Below are positions 48,501 through 57,243 of a stretch of DNA of 64,000 nt, piece after piece (the stretch's first letter is position 1; each line of letters opens with the position of its first letter). The DNA lies in contig NZ_VBTZ01000001.1 of NCBI RefSeq assembly GCF_005771425.1, forward strand, positions 496,001 through 560,000, written 5' to 3'. The notes beneath the pieces are model-generated. The model ran no database searches and was not told the DNA's origin. It worked only from the letters and a program-made list of their open reading frames with translations. The translations under genes and the position numbers were made by a program. The stretch comes from Methylocystis sp. B8. Its GTDB lineage: Bacteria; Pseudomonadota; Alphaproteobacteria; Rhizobiales; Beijerinckiaceae.

Positions 48501-48825
48501 AGTCGTTTTTTGATTGGCCGATGCGCAGGGCTTCGTTGGCGTTGCGCGAGATGACCTGCTGCACCGCGCCGGAGAGCGCCGCGAGCAGCCAGGGCAGCTG
48601 AATGTCGATGCGCAGCAGATCTTTCAGCACCGTGATCTGCGCCGATGCAGCCTGGCCGAGCGCCTTCACGCGAACCGTCGCCACGTCCCCCTCCCAACTG
48701 ACTTCTGAATGCGCGACCTTGTCGATATATTCGCGCTGCATCTTCGTCAGCTGTTCGGAGACGCGGGCTTTCGCCCATTCGACGCCGAGATCGTGCGGAA
48801 CGGTGACGGTGATGGCGTTCGACAT
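48475..48825 (-). CDS. Polyhydroxyalkanoic acid system family protein
   Basis: 116 residues from ATG 48825, fixed by a perfect GGAGG five bases upstream. The sequence MSNAITVTVPHDLGVEWAKARV, the central EVSWEGDVATVRVKALG strand pair and the IDIQLPWLLAALSGAVQQVI end match the PHA granule-region family found beside PHA genes or alone in alphaproteobacteria. Role unclear; it may affect PHA granules or storage. Convergent with the methyltransferase (26-bp overlap of 3' ends) and divergent from the extensin-like gene. A longer frame upstream is a shadow. Confidence 0.8.
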   Translation of the reverse strand: MSNAITVTVPHDLGVEWAKARVSEQLTKMQREYIDKVAHSEVSWEGDVATVRVKALGQAASAQITVLKDLLRIDIQLPWLLAALSGAVQQVISRNANEALRIGQSKNDSSAERKTP

Positions 48826-48898
48826 GGCTTCCTCCACGCTCCAATGTAGGGGTCTCCGGCAGGAATAGAAGAATGGCGCGGCTAAAGGCGACAGCCTA

Positions 48899-49642
48899 AT
48901 GGATTTTCGAGGGATCATCTTAAGGAGACGGACAATCGCGTTTGCTCTGCTCATGGGCGTCGGCGCAACCGACGTTGTCGCCTTTGACGTTCCGACGCCG
49001 CCACACCGGCCGACTTCTTCCAAGAACGAGTCCGCTCCCGAGGCAAAACCGCCGGCGAATGGCCAGCCCCAAGCGGAGACCGCGCCCGGAGAAGATTGCA
49101 CGGCGAAACTGCGTGGGGCGGGGGTGGATTTCGAGACGACCCAAACGCCTCCGGGCGATCTCGATGGCTGCGCAATCGATGGGCCCGTGCGACTCGCTGC
49201 GGTCATGGTCGACAAGCGTCGCGTCGCGCTCAATGCGAAGCCGGTGCTCAGTTGCGCTTTCGCGTTGCAGTTTTCCGATTTCGTGAAAAATCTGCTCGCG
49301 CCGCTCGGTTTTGGCGCCATGGGCGCGTCGCTCGTCGCGATTGAGACAGGTTCAGGCTACGAGTGCCGCGGCCGCAATCATGATTCAGAAGCGAAGCTGA
49401 GCGCGCACGCTAAAGGCCTTGCCCTCGACGTCGGCGCGTTTGTTTTCTCGGACGGTCGAAAAATCGGGATCGACTCTCAGCCGGATCCTCAATCGACAGT
49501 TTACGTCAAAGCGCTACGAACGGCGGCGTGTGGCTGGTTCACGACCGTGCTCGGGCCCGGATCAGATCCGTTTCACGCAACGCATCTGCATTTCGACATT
49601 GAGCGGCACGGATCGAATGACGCCTATCGCATCTGTCAGTGA
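48899..49642 (+). CDS. Extensin-like family protein
   Basis: Secreted or periplasmic protein, 247 residues, with a basic start and signal helix (IAFALLMGVGATDVVA, about 13-28), a Pro-rich spacer (30-65), and an extensin-like C-terminal domain: DCTAKLRGAGVDFE, CAIDGPVRLAA, CAFALQFSDFVKNLLAP, YECRGRNHDSEAKLSAHAKGLALDVGAF and the HFDIERHG end. The conserved Cys pairs, the HxxGxAxD pattern and the final His recall a metal peptidase-like fold acting on the cell wall, which is inference. GGAG lies near the start. Confidence 0.82.
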   Translation: MDFRGIILRRRTIAFALLMGVGATDVVAFDVPTPPHRPTSSKNESAPEAKPPANGQPQAETAPGEDCTAKLRGAGVDFETTQTPPGDLDGCAIDGPVRLAAVMVDKRRVALNAKPVLSCAFALQFSDFVKNLLAPLGFGAMGASLVAIETGSGYECRGRNHDSEAKLSAHAKGLALDVGAFVFSDGRKIGIDSQPDPQSTVYVKALRTAACGWFTTVLGPGSDPFHATHLHFDIERHGSNDAYRICQ

Positions 49643-49672
49643 GGGCGCCGCTCAGCCTATCTTCGCTTTGGA

Positions 49673-50644
49673 TCAATTCGCCGAGGCGAGCAGTCCGAGC
49701 CGCGTCAGCTCATGCTCGCGAATGTTGCGGGTAATCGGATAATAGCCGCCTTTCTTCGCTTGCGTCTGGCCGTCTCTCGAAAGGACATATTTGACGAATT
49801 CGCCGCTTAGCGTGTCGATCGGTTTCTTGGGGTCCTTCAGAAGGCAAATGTAAAGGCCTCTCGCCAGCGGATATTTGCGCGAATAGGTGTTGTCGAAAGT
49901 GGCGCCATAGCAGGCCTTGCCGGCGGAAATCGGAACCGCGCGCACGGCGCTTGTCTTGTAGCCGATGCCTGAATAGCCAATCGCAAATTTGTCAGCGCCG
50001 ATGGCGCTTACGACAGCCTCCGATCCGACCTGCATCTTGATGTCGTCTTTGAAGTCGCCGCCGCTCAAGACATGCTGTTTGAAGAATTTATAAGTGCCCG
50101 AAAGCGTGTTGCGGCTAAACAAGGCGATGGGCTTCGTCGCCCATTCGCCGGTCAAACCGAGCTCGCCCCATGTGCGAATGCTTTTCCCTCCGCCGCTTTT
50201 CGGATTGGCTGCAAAAACCCGCTCTATTTGCTCCATGCTGACGCATTGGAGGGGATTGTCCTTATGGACATAAATCGCGAGAGCGTCGATCGCGACGAGA
50301 ACCGCCGTCGGCTTATAGCCGAATTTCGCTTCGAAGGCGCCGATCTCGTCCGGAGTCATCGGTCGTGACATCGGACCAAGCTGTGCTTCTCCGGAGAGTA
50401 GCGCTGGCGGTGCCGTGTTCGACCCTTTGCCTTCGATGTCGATTTTCACATTTGGGTAAATCGATTGAAAGCCTTCGGCCCACAACTCCATCTCGTGAAG
50501 CATGGTGTCGGAGCCGACAGATTTTAGGTTTCCCGAGAGGTCACTGACGACTTTGTAGGGAGAAAGCTCCATATCAAACGCGGCCGCGCCGAGGGTCAAA
50601 GCAACAAAAGCGGCGACGGCGGCGGAGAGCGCTCGCAGTGTCAT
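49673..50644 (-). CDS. pstS: Phosphate ABC transporter substrate-binding protein (PstS family)
   Basis: Periplasmic phosphate-binding protein. 323 residues from ATG 50644 (ATG 50659 would add five); signal peptide MTLRALSAAVAAFVALTLGAAAF. VGSDTMLHEMELWAEGF, IEGKGSNTAPPALLSGEAQLGPMSRPM (phosphate-binding loop) and SRNTLSGTYKFFKQHVL are PstS-like. No pstC, pstA, pstB or phoU adjoins it, so it serves a transporter encoded elsewhere or works alone as a scavenger. A likely PHO box lies 144 bp upstream. Convergent with the extensin-like gene. Confidence 0.9.
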   Translation of the reverse strand: MTLRALSAAVAAFVALTLGAAAFDMELSPYKVVSDLSGNLKSVGSDTMLHEMELWAEGFQSIYPNVKIDIEGKGSNTAPPALLSGEAQLGPMSRPMTPDEIGAFEAKFGYKPTAVLVAIDALAIYVHKDNPLQCVSMEQIERVFAANPKSGGGKSIRTWGELGLTGEWATKPIALFSRNTLSGTYKFFKQHVLSGGDFKDDIKMQVGSEAVVSAIGADKFAIGYSGIGYKTSAVRAVPISAGKACYGATFDNTYSRKYPLARGLYICLLKDPKKPIDTLSGEFVKYVLSRDGQTQAKKGGYYPITRNIREHELTRLGLLASAN

Positions 50645-50787
50645 TGGTTTTTCTCTCATTGAAAACATCGCGGCCTCAGCCGCTTCGCACCGGCGGTCGT
50701 GTGATCGACATGGAAACCGATTGGAGACGGCCTCAGAACCAATGACTGTGCGGCTTTTGGCTTTCGGGGCCAATTTCGCCCGGCTAA

Positions 50788-50805
50788 ATGACACGCGCAT
50801 GACGT
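50788..50805 (-). promoter_or_regulatory. Likely PHO box upstream of pstS
   Basis: On the minus strand ACGTCAT-N4-GTGTCAT, against the PhoB consensus CTGTCAT-N4-CTGTCAT (5/7 and 6/7 matches, exact 11-base repeat). It reads toward pstS. The rest of the 50645-50918 gap holds only the glnA terminator; no gene is seen. Confidence 0.65.
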
Positions 50806-50847
50806 CTCTGCGGCGGCGCGGCGCGCGATTCGACAAACTTGCGCAAT

Positions 50848-50883
50848 AAAAAATCCGGAAGGCGAAGAATCGCCTCCCGGATT
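50848..50883 (-). terminator. Rho-independent terminator after glnA
   Basis: Thirteen-base stem with one mismatch (50852-50864 with 50871-50883), six-base loop, then a six-T run on the minus strand (A run 50848-50853). It ends the glnBA operon 35 bp after glnA. Confidence 0.88.
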
Positions 50884-50918
50884 GCATGCATGCGCGGCCA
50901 AGATGGCCGGCGTCTTCC

Positions 50919-52328
50919 TCAGTAGGAGTAATACATGTCGAATTCGACCGGATGCGGCGTCATCTCGAAGCGGATGACGTCCTGCATCTTGAGGTCGATA
51001 TACGAGTTGATGAAGTCTTCGCTGAACACGCCGCCGGCGGTCAGGAAGGCTTGATCGGCCTTGAGACTCTCAAGCGCTTCGCGCAATGAGCCGCAGACCG
51101 TCGGAATGGCCTTCAACTCCTCCGGCGGGAGGTCGTAAAGGTCCTTATCCGCCGGCGCGCCCGGATCGATCTTGTTGGCGATGCCGTCGAGACCCGCCAT
51201 CAGCATCGCCGCGAAAGCGAGATAGGGGTTCGCGGTCGGATCTGGGAAGCGCACTTCGACGCGCTTCGCCTTCGGGTTCGTCGAGAACGGAATGCGGCAG
51301 GAGGCCGAACGGTTGCGCGACGAATAGGCGAGCAGCACCGGCGCCTCGAAGCCCGGAACCAGGCGCTTATATGAATTCGTCGAAGGGTTGGTGAAGGCGT
51401 TCAGCGCCTTGGCGTGCTTGATGATGCCGCCGATGTACCACAGGCACTCTTGGGAGAGGCCGGCGTATTTGTCACCCGCGAAGACCGGCTTGCCGTCCTT
51501 CCAAATCGACTGGTGGACGTGCATGCCGGAACCGTTGTCGCCATAGACGGGCTTCGGCATGAAGGTCGCCGACTTGCCGTAAGAATGCGCGACCTGATGG
51601 ATGCAATATTTATAGATTTGCAGATGGTCGGCGATGGTGACGAGCGTCTCGAACTTCAAACCGAGCTCGTGCTGCGCTGAAGCGACTTCGTGATGGTGCT
51701 TCTCCACCTTGGCGCCCATGGCCGCCATCGCGGCGAGCATCTCGCTGCGCATGTCCTGCGCCGAGTCGACCGGCGGAACGGGGAAGTAACCGCCCTTGGT
51801 GCGCACGCGATGGCCGAGATTGCCGCCCTCATAGGCCGTGCCGGTGTTGGAGGGCAGTTCGGTCGAATCAAGCGCGAAGCCCGTGTCATAGGGCTCGACC
51901 GAAAAACGCACGTCGTCGAAAACGAAGAACTCGGCCTCGGGGCCGAAATAGGCCGTATCGCCAACGCCGGCGGATTTCATGTGCGCAAGCGCCTTTTTGG
52001 CGATGCCGCGGGGGTCACGGTTATAGGGTTGGCCGGTCGTCGGCTCGATAACGTCGCAAACGATCGAAAGCGTCGAGGCCGCGAAGAACGGGTCGATGGA
52101 GATGGAATTCAAATCGGGAACCAGCGTCATGTCCGATTCATTGATCGCTTTCCAGCCGGCGATCGACGAGCCATCGAACATGATGCCGTCCGTCAAGGCG
52201 TCTTCATCGACGATCGACACGTCGAACGTAACATGCTGCCACTTGCCGCGCGGGTCGGTAAATCGGAAATCGACGTATTTCACGTCGTTATCCTTGATCT
52301 GCTTGAGTACGTCCTTGGCCGTCGTCAT
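50919..52328 (-). CDS. glnA: Glutamine synthetase, type I
   Basis: Dodecameric ammonia-assimilating enzyme. 469 residues from ATG 52328, the standard GSI length; an upstream start at 52436 would add an unlike 36-residue stretch. [20 protein letters not shown], the [11 protein letters not shown]-like [22 protein letters not shown] and the [10 protein letters not shown] catalytic loop are present. [11 protein letters not shown] contains the tyrosine adenylylated by GlnE, so activity is regulated by adenylylation. Downstream of glnB in one operon, ended by a strong terminator. Confidence 0.97.
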   Translation of the reverse strand: MTTAKDVLKQIKDNDVKYVDFRFTDPRGKWQHVTFDVSIVDEDALTDGIMFDGSSIAGWKAINESDMTLVPDLNSISIDPFFAASTLSIVCDVIEPTTGQPYNRDPRGIAKKALAHMKSAGVGDTAYFGPEAEFFVFDDVRFSVEPYDTGFALDSTELPSNTGTAYEGGNLGHRVRTKGGYFPVPPVDSAQDMRSEMLAAMAAMGAKVEKHHHEVASAQHELGLKFETLVTIADHLQIYKYCIHQVAHSYGKSATFMPKPVYGDNGSGMHVHQSIWKDGKPVFAGDKYAGLSQECLWYIGGIIKHAKALNAFTNPSTNSYKRLVPGFEAPVLLAYSSRNRSASCRIPFSTNPKAKRVEVRFPDPTANPYLAFAAMLMAGLDGIANKIDPGAPADKDLYDLPPEELKAIPTVCGSLREALESLKADQAFLTAGGVFSEDFINSYIDLKMQDVIRFEMTPHPVEFDMYYSY

Positions 52329-52438
52329 TTGGTTCGATGCCTCTCTTTGCTGATCTTGCTGTTTAGCCGTTTTCGTATTGGGCGCGGCAGAGCGTTTGAA
52401 GATGTTGGCGAGAAAGCTCATGGGGCGGGGGCTCAATG

Positions 52439-52798
<360 letters not shown>

Positions 52799-52959
52799 TT
52801 AAGCCCCGGCCCGCTAGCGACTTTGGCTCGGCTGAAGAGCCGCCGAGCTTCTAACACTGCCGCGTTTGTCGCGCCATGGCCAAAGTTCCGGCGCCTATGG
52901 CAGGTCTGGCGCCCATCAGATGTGCGATATGCTCTTTTATTAAGCTATAAGCTCAATAA

Positions 52960-53832
52960 CTATGCATTACCGCGATCGTCGACGATCGCGGGCAAATCTT
53001 CTCGCGCTCCCCATTCCGACCAGGAGCCATCATAGACCGTCGCTGGCGGGCGACCTGCTGCGGCGAGCGCAAGACTGATTATGCAAGCGGTGAGCCCCGA
53101 GCCGCAGGTGGCGATCACGGGAGCGTCCGGATTGACGCCCGCCGAGGAAAACGCCGCCTCAAGCCCGGCCTTGCCCTTCATTTTCCCGCTCTCGAGCACA
53201 TCGCCGAACGGAAGGTTCAAAGCGCCCGGCATATGGCCGGAGCGCACGCCCGGGCGCGGCTCTGGCGCCCAACCGTGAAATCGTTCAGCGCTTCGCGCAT
53301 CGACAACTTGCGGCGCGCCGAGATCTAACGCCCGCCGAACGGTTTCGACGTCGGCGACAAGGCTCGCGTCGAAACGTGAACTGAAGTTCGCTGGCGCTCT
53401 CTTGCGCGCTTCGCCCCGTTCAAGCGGCCGGCCCTCGGCTTTCCACGCGGGAAGACCGCCAGAAAGGATCGACGCCTTTTCCACGCCGAAGGCCGTGAGC
53501 GTCCACCAAAGGCGCGGCGCGGAGAAGAGGCCGACGCTGTCACAGACGACGGCCCGCATGCCGTTTCCAAATCCGAGCCGACGCATCTCGGCCGCGAAGA
53601 CTTCGGGCTCGGGCAACATGTGCGGCAGGTCGCGGGAACGATCTGCGACGGCGTCAATATCGAAGAATTGCGCGCCGGGGATATGCTCCTCGAGAAACTC
53701 CGCGCGCGCATCGCGGCCGGCCGCGGGCATATGCCACGACGCGTCGAAGACGACGAGGTCGGCGTCAGAAAGATGTGCCGCAAGCCAGTCGGTGGAGACG
53801 AAAAGAGAGGCGGGGTCGATTTTGCGCGTCAT
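52960..53832 (-). CDS. sseA: 3-mercaptopyruvate sulfurtransferase
   Basis: Two-domain rhodanese-fold enzyme moving sulfur from mercaptopyruvate to a thiol acceptor. 290 residues from ATG 53832. VSTDWLAAHL and VFDASWHMP open the inactive first domain; the second ends with active-site loop ATCGSGLTACI. The CGSGxTA loop is that of mercaptopyruvate enzymes, against CRKGxT in thiosulfate rhodaneses. Divergent from the YkgJ-like gene, with 96 bp between the chosen starts. Confidence 0.9.
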   Translation of the reverse strand: MTRKIDPASLFVSTDWLAAHLSDADLVVFDASWHMPAAGRDARAEFLEEHIPGAQFFDIDAVADRSRDLPHMLPEPEVFAAEMRRLGFGNGMRAVVCDSVGLFSAPRLWWTLTAFGVEKASILSGGLPAWKAEGRPLERGEARKRAPANFSSRFDASLVADVETVRRALDLGAPQVVDARSAERFHGWAPEPRPGVRSGHMPGALNLPFGDVLESGKMKGKAGLEAAFSSAGVNPDAPVIATCGSGLTACIISLALAAAGRPPATVYDGSWSEWGAREDLPAIVDDRGNA

Positions 53833-53928
53833 GGGTCCGTTCGCTGCGCGCCCGACGCAGCTTGCATCCGGCCGTCTGGCGTTCACAATACGCCGATTCG
53901 ATTCTCACGCCATTGGCGCTCGACCCAC

Positions 53929-54345
53929 ATGCTCGATATTCCAGGCAAGGCCTGCGGCTCCTGCTTCTTCTGCTGCAAGGTTCTTGAAATCGACGAATTC
54001 AAAAAGCCGGCGGGCAAGCTTTGCGAGCACTGCGCGCTGACCGGCGGCTGCGGCGTCTATGAAACGCGCCCACAAGTCTGCCGCGACTATTATTGCCGAT
54101 GGAAGGAGGAGCGTAGCTTCTCGCCCCAGTTGCGGCCCGACAAAGTCGGCACGCTGCTGATGGATGATGCGGACAGCGACGAGTACCACGCGGTATGTGA
54201 CCCGGAAAAGCCGTTTTCCTGGCGCAATCCTCTCGTATTTAAGCACCTTGTCGCCGAGGCCAAAGCGGGACGGCTCGTGGTCGCAAAAGCGGGATTGCGG
54301 GCATGGCGCATTTTCGAGGACGGACATTGGCAAGAATGGGCCTGA
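53929..54345 (+). CDS. YkgJ-like cysteine cluster protein
   Basis: 138 residues from ATG 53929. Eight or more cysteines in the pattern CGSCFFCCK, LCEHC, GGCGVYETRPQVCRDYYC fit the YkgJ/UPF0153 zinc- or iron-binding family. The remainder, including FSWRNPLVFKHLV and WRIFEDGHWQEW, has no catalytic motif that I know. No signal or membrane helix, so cytosolic. Function unknown. The open frame further upstream runs antisense to sseA and is a shadow. Confidence 0.8.
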   Translation: MLDIPGKACGSCFFCCKVLEIDEFKKPAGKLCEHCALTGGCGVYETRPQVCRDYYCRWKEERSFSPQLRPDKVGTLLMDDADSDEYHAVCDPEKPFSWRNPLVFKHLVAEAKAGRLVVAKAGLRAWRIFEDGHWQEWA

Positions 54346-54397
54346 GCCCCAGCGTGGATACGGCCAAGGGTTCTGCGCCGCGCAGCGCGTGCAGGCC

Positions 54398-55234
54398 ATG
54401 AATTCGACTGGCTTGAAATCACGCCGCCTTCCAGGTCGCAGCTGCGCTGCGGCGGCGATCTCACTTTGCCTCTGCGCGCCTGCCGCCACGGAGACCCTCA
54501 AGGCGCATTACGCGCTCAGCCTAATGGGAATACCTATCGGCAGCGCGTTCGCTTCCGGCGTGGTCGACCCGCAAAACTACCGCGTCGAAATCTCGATGCG
54601 GACGACCGGGCTCGCCAATCTGGTCAATAACACCAGAGGCGCCGCCAGCGCGAGCGGCGGATTGACCGCTGGCGGGCCGTCGCCATTAAGCTATGCGAAC
54701 ACCACGTCGAATAGCGACGAAACGCGCACGGTTCGCATGTCGCTTGCGGGCAATGCGGTGCGCACGGTGGACGTGAGGCCCGCGCCCTGGGACGCCGAGG
54801 CGCGCGTGCCCGTGACGGAAAGCGCCAAACGGCACATCCTCGATCCTGTCAGCGCTCTGATTATGCGCGTGCCGCCGGGAGAGGAACTGACAGGTCCATC
54901 GGCGTGCAACCGAACAATCCCCGTTTTCGACGGCGTAACGCGTTTCGACGTTGAACTCACCTACGCAGGCGACCATACGGCGCAGACGAGAGGCTATGAA
55001 GGCCCTGTGACCGTATGTTCCGCCCGCTATACGCCTATCGCTGGACATCGTCCCGACAGTTCCGCCACCCGCTATATGGCGCACAACCACGACATCAGCG
55101 TCTGGCTCGCGCCGCTTCCCGACGCGCATGTCGTCGTGCCGATTCACATCGCGATCGGCACCGCCGCCGGCAAGCTCGTCATCGACGCGGCTGAATTCGA
55201 AATCGAGCAACGCCGCGCCGATTCCAGGCGCTGA
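54398..55234 (+). CDS. DUF3108-type secreted protein
   Basis: 278 residues from ATG 54398. A signal peptide (SCAAAAISLCLCAPAATET, about 15-33) leads to a beta-rich protein starting LKAHYALSLMGIPIGSAFASG, with IDPVSAL-like ILDPVSALIMRVP and YAGDHTAQTRGYEGPVTVCSARYTPIAGH. These fit the DUF3108 family of periplasmic or envelope proteins. Four cysteines in the mature part may form disulphides. Function unknown. Starts 52 bp after the YkgJ-like gene. Confidence 0.72.
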   Translation: MNSTGLKSRRLPGRSCAAAAISLCLCAPAATETLKAHYALSLMGIPIGSAFASGVVDPQNYRVEISMRTTGLANLVNNTRGAASASGGLTAGGPSPLSYANTTSNSDETRTVRMSLAGNAVRTVDVRPAPWDAEARVPVTESAKRHILDPVSALIMRVPPGEELTGPSACNRTIPVFDGVTRFDVELTYAGDHTAQTRGYEGPVTVCSARYTPIAGHRPDSSATRYMAHNHDISVWLAPLPDAHVVVPIHIAIGTAAGKLVIDAAEFEIEQRRADSRR

Positions 55235-55247
55235 TGTTTCGGCGATA

Positions 55248-55640
55248 TCAGTTTATCCGAACTTCTTTGGTTTTCTTCCGGTTCATGCGATCGGACTCAT
55301 ATTCGAGATATCTGACTTCCAACGGCTCAGCGCCTTTGTCCTGGCGCAGACAAAATGAGGGGCGCGGCGAAAAGCCACCTTCCGGGTCCTGGAAGCAATC
55401 CGAGAAGCGTAGTTCGCATTGAAACATCGTTTCGCTTTTTGGCGCCGCCCGCGCGATGACGGCGCGCGCTTTTTCAATCGCCTGCTTGCATGTTTCCGGC
55501 GTGAAGCCCCATGCTTCACAGTCGCTTTGCGACGCCATATATTTTCCGTCGCCCGCACAGACGGGCGAGCGCCTGAAGGCGTAAAAGGCTGAAAATCCTG
55601 CCGCCACGATGGCGACGGCGATGATGACGAATTTGAACAT
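55248..55640 (-). CDS. Small membrane-anchored cysteine-rich protein (DUF1190-like)
   Basis: 130 residues from ATG 55640. One N-terminal helix (FKFVIIAVAIVAAGFSAFYAF, 2-22) followed by a short periplasmic domain with six cysteines, in SPVCAG, SDCEAWGF, ETCKQAIEKA, FQCELRFSDC and SFCLRQ. The YMASQSDCEAWGFTPETCKQAI to FSDCFQDPEGGF order recalls DUF1190 (YgiB), which is a tentative match. Basic C-terminus. Its upstream 425 bp hold no other gene that I can support; see the next entry. Confidence 0.65.
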   Translation of the reverse strand: MFKFVIIAVAIVAAGFSAFYAFRRSPVCAGDGKYMASQSDCEAWGFTPETCKQAIEKARAVIARAAPKSETMFQCELRFSDCFQDPEGGFSPRPSFCLRQDKGAEPLEVRYLEYESDRMNRKKTKEVRIN

Positions 55641-55777
55641 CGAAACTTCACGCTCGCGGGACGGAGTTTGTCGCGGTTCGATAGATAGTCGTCGGCGCGC
55701 GCCGTCGGCAAGCGTAAACTGAGCTTTTGCTTCGGGTCTATGCGGCGATGCAACGCAGCGTCGACCATGCCGGTCGC

Positions 55778-55806
55778 TTGACAGCGCTCGGCGTCTGCAA
55801 TACTTC
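55778..55806 (+). promoter_or_regulatory. Possible promoter in a 425-bp gene-free stretch
   Basis: TTGACA (55778-55783) then 17 bases then TACTTC (55801-55806), a perfect -35 with a weak -10, reading toward the microprotein about 260 bp away. The rest of 55641-56065 shows no RNA gene or coding frame that I can support. Confidence 0.3.
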
Positions 55807-56065
55807 GAATTCACCGCATTTCGGAACCCGCGGCCGAGAGCTGCGAGCATTATGGCTCTCCGGACGCGGCTAGGGCCGAATAAGCGATGCAGACGCGTTC
55901 CCGCCTAAGTGAGGTCGATGTTGAACTAAGACCGAGGCGGGCCGGCGTCGGCCACGTTATCCACTTGACCAATTCGACAAACGACCGCAACGCCGCTTCC
56001 GCGGATTGCAGCGTGAATCTCGGCTTGTGGCGCAAACCGGCAATGTGTGACAGAAGGAGGAAACT

Positions 56066-56179
56066 ATGGGCGCTATTCTTGAACTGACGAGCTATGCGGC
56101 GACTCCGGTCGGCATGATCGCGATCATCGTCATCGGCGCGGCAGCTTATTTTGCCGCTCGCTGGGTGTTCAGCGACTAA
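56066..56179 (+). CDS. 37-residue membrane microprotein, unknown function
   Basis: Start ATG at 56066 has an excellent ribosome site (AAGGAGG at 56054-56060, five-base spacer), and a strong terminator follows 28 bp after the stop, so this is a complete single-gene unit. The product begins MGAILELTSYAATPV, has one membrane helix of about 20 residues (GMIAIIVIGAAAYFAARW) and ends in Ser-Asp. I do not recognise it. The weight of evidence is the ribosome site, terminator and clean hydrophobic helix; the frame is too short for statistics. Confidence 0.72.
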   Translation: MGAILELTSYAATPVGMIAIIVIGAAAYFAARWVFSD

Positions 56180-56206
56180 GACAAGCTCTCACGAAGCGTT
56201 TAAGCG

Positions 56207-56240
56207 CGGCGCGCTGGCTAAGGCCAGCGCGCCGTTTTTT
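56207..56240 (+). terminator. Strong rho-independent terminator after the microprotein
   Basis: Perfect 12-bp stem (CGGCGCGCTGGC 56207-56218 with its complement 56223-56234), four-base loop TAAG, then six T. Its T run is on the plus strand. Confidence 0.92.
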
Positions 56241-56425
56241 CTTGTCGGTTTTGCCGGTCCACTCAGGAAGGACTTGCATCCGCGGGCGCCTGCGGTATTG
56301 TGACATGCCACCTCTAACGGGCAGGGCGCGCCGACCCTTTGGGCCAGAACACTAGCTATGTCCAAGGTCCAAGCAGGGCGGAATCGAACCAATATGTTGC
56401 CTTCGGGCGCACCGGCGGAGGCTTA

Positions 56426-57205
56426 ATGGCTCCCACCTCTTCGACTAGGGCTACAAATGACCAGAAGGACGGCCTGCGCATAGCTCGGGCCGATGGTGAC
56501 GGCGCGCGTCTGGCGGAGGCCGAGCGCATCGACGTCGCCATAGCCGACAAGAGCCCGCTGATCCTTGCAGGTCTGGACAAGCTGCTATCAGACGACCGCC
56601 GCTTCAACTTGGTTGCGAAGTTGACGGATGGCGAAGAATTTCTCGAGGCCGCGCGCCAGCAGAAATTCACCATCGCCGTCATCGGTTGGCAATTGCCGAC
56701 GCTGCACGCCCGTGACGTTTTACGCGCGCTGTCGCGTCAGGTCGCTGCGCCAAAGATCGTCGTCTATAGCGGCACCAACGATCCGGCGGCGCCGGCGGAG
56801 ACTCTGCAGCTTGGCGGCGCCGGATTTGTCTCGAAACGCGCTCCGCCAGAGCGGCTTCTGGACGTGCTAGCCGCCGTGGCGGCCGGCGATATGGTTTTTC
56901 CCTTCGTCGATATCCGCAAGATGCGCAGCGACCCGCTGGAAAACCTGACTCTGCGAGAGCGGAGCCTGTTGTCCGCGCTCGGATCCGGCCATACCAACAG
57001 TCAGCTCGCTAAGGATTTCGGCGTCTCGATCAACACGATCAAGTTCCACCTGCGCAATCTTTTCGAGAAGCTCGAAGTGCGAAACCGCGCGCAGGCGATC
57101 GCGCTCTTCCTGGAAATGAAGCACGGCGCTTATCCCGGCGGCGGAGGCGGTCGCAGCATGGAGCCGGCGGGCTCATCGCGCGGACGCCGCAGCCGCTCCG
57201 ACTAG
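56426..57205 (+). CDS. LuxR/NarL-type regulator with degenerate receiver domain
   Basis: 259 residues from ATG 56426, chosen for GGAGG seven bases upstream. Residues about 35-160 form a receiver-like domain (VAIADKSPLILAGLDKLL to GFVSKRAPPERLLDVL), and about 180-245 a LuxR helix-turn-helix (LTLRERSLLSALGSGHTNSQLA and VSINTIKFHLRNLFEKLEVRNRAQAI). The site of the phosphorylated aspartate reads IGWQLP, with glycine in place of Asp, and the acidic pair ADD reads ADK; the conserved lysine remains. It is thus likely phosphorylation-independent. No histidine kinase gene is nearby. Tail rich in Gly, Arg and Ser. Targets unknown. Confidence 0.87.
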   Translation: MAPTSSTRATNDQKDGLRIARADGDGARLAEAERIDVAIADKSPLILAGLDKLLSDDRRFNLVAKLTDGEEFLEAARQQKFTIAVIGWQLPTLHARDVLRALSRQVAAPKIVVYSGTNDPAAPAETLQLGGAGFVSKRAPPERLLDVLAAVAAGDMVFPFVDIRKMRSDPLENLTLRERSLLSALGSGHTNSQLAKDFGVSINTIKFHLRNLFEKLEVRNRAQAIALFLEMKHGAYPGGGGGRSMEPAGSSRGRRSRSD

Positions 57206-57243
57206 ACGCGCATCCCGGCCGCACCCGCAGTGAGATCGTTTGA

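Noticed and set aside
56376-56400. tRNA-like T-arm (GGTTCGATTCC on the minus strand)
   Set aside because: The flanking bases do not form a five-pair stem and no acceptor, D or anticodon arms could be drawn.
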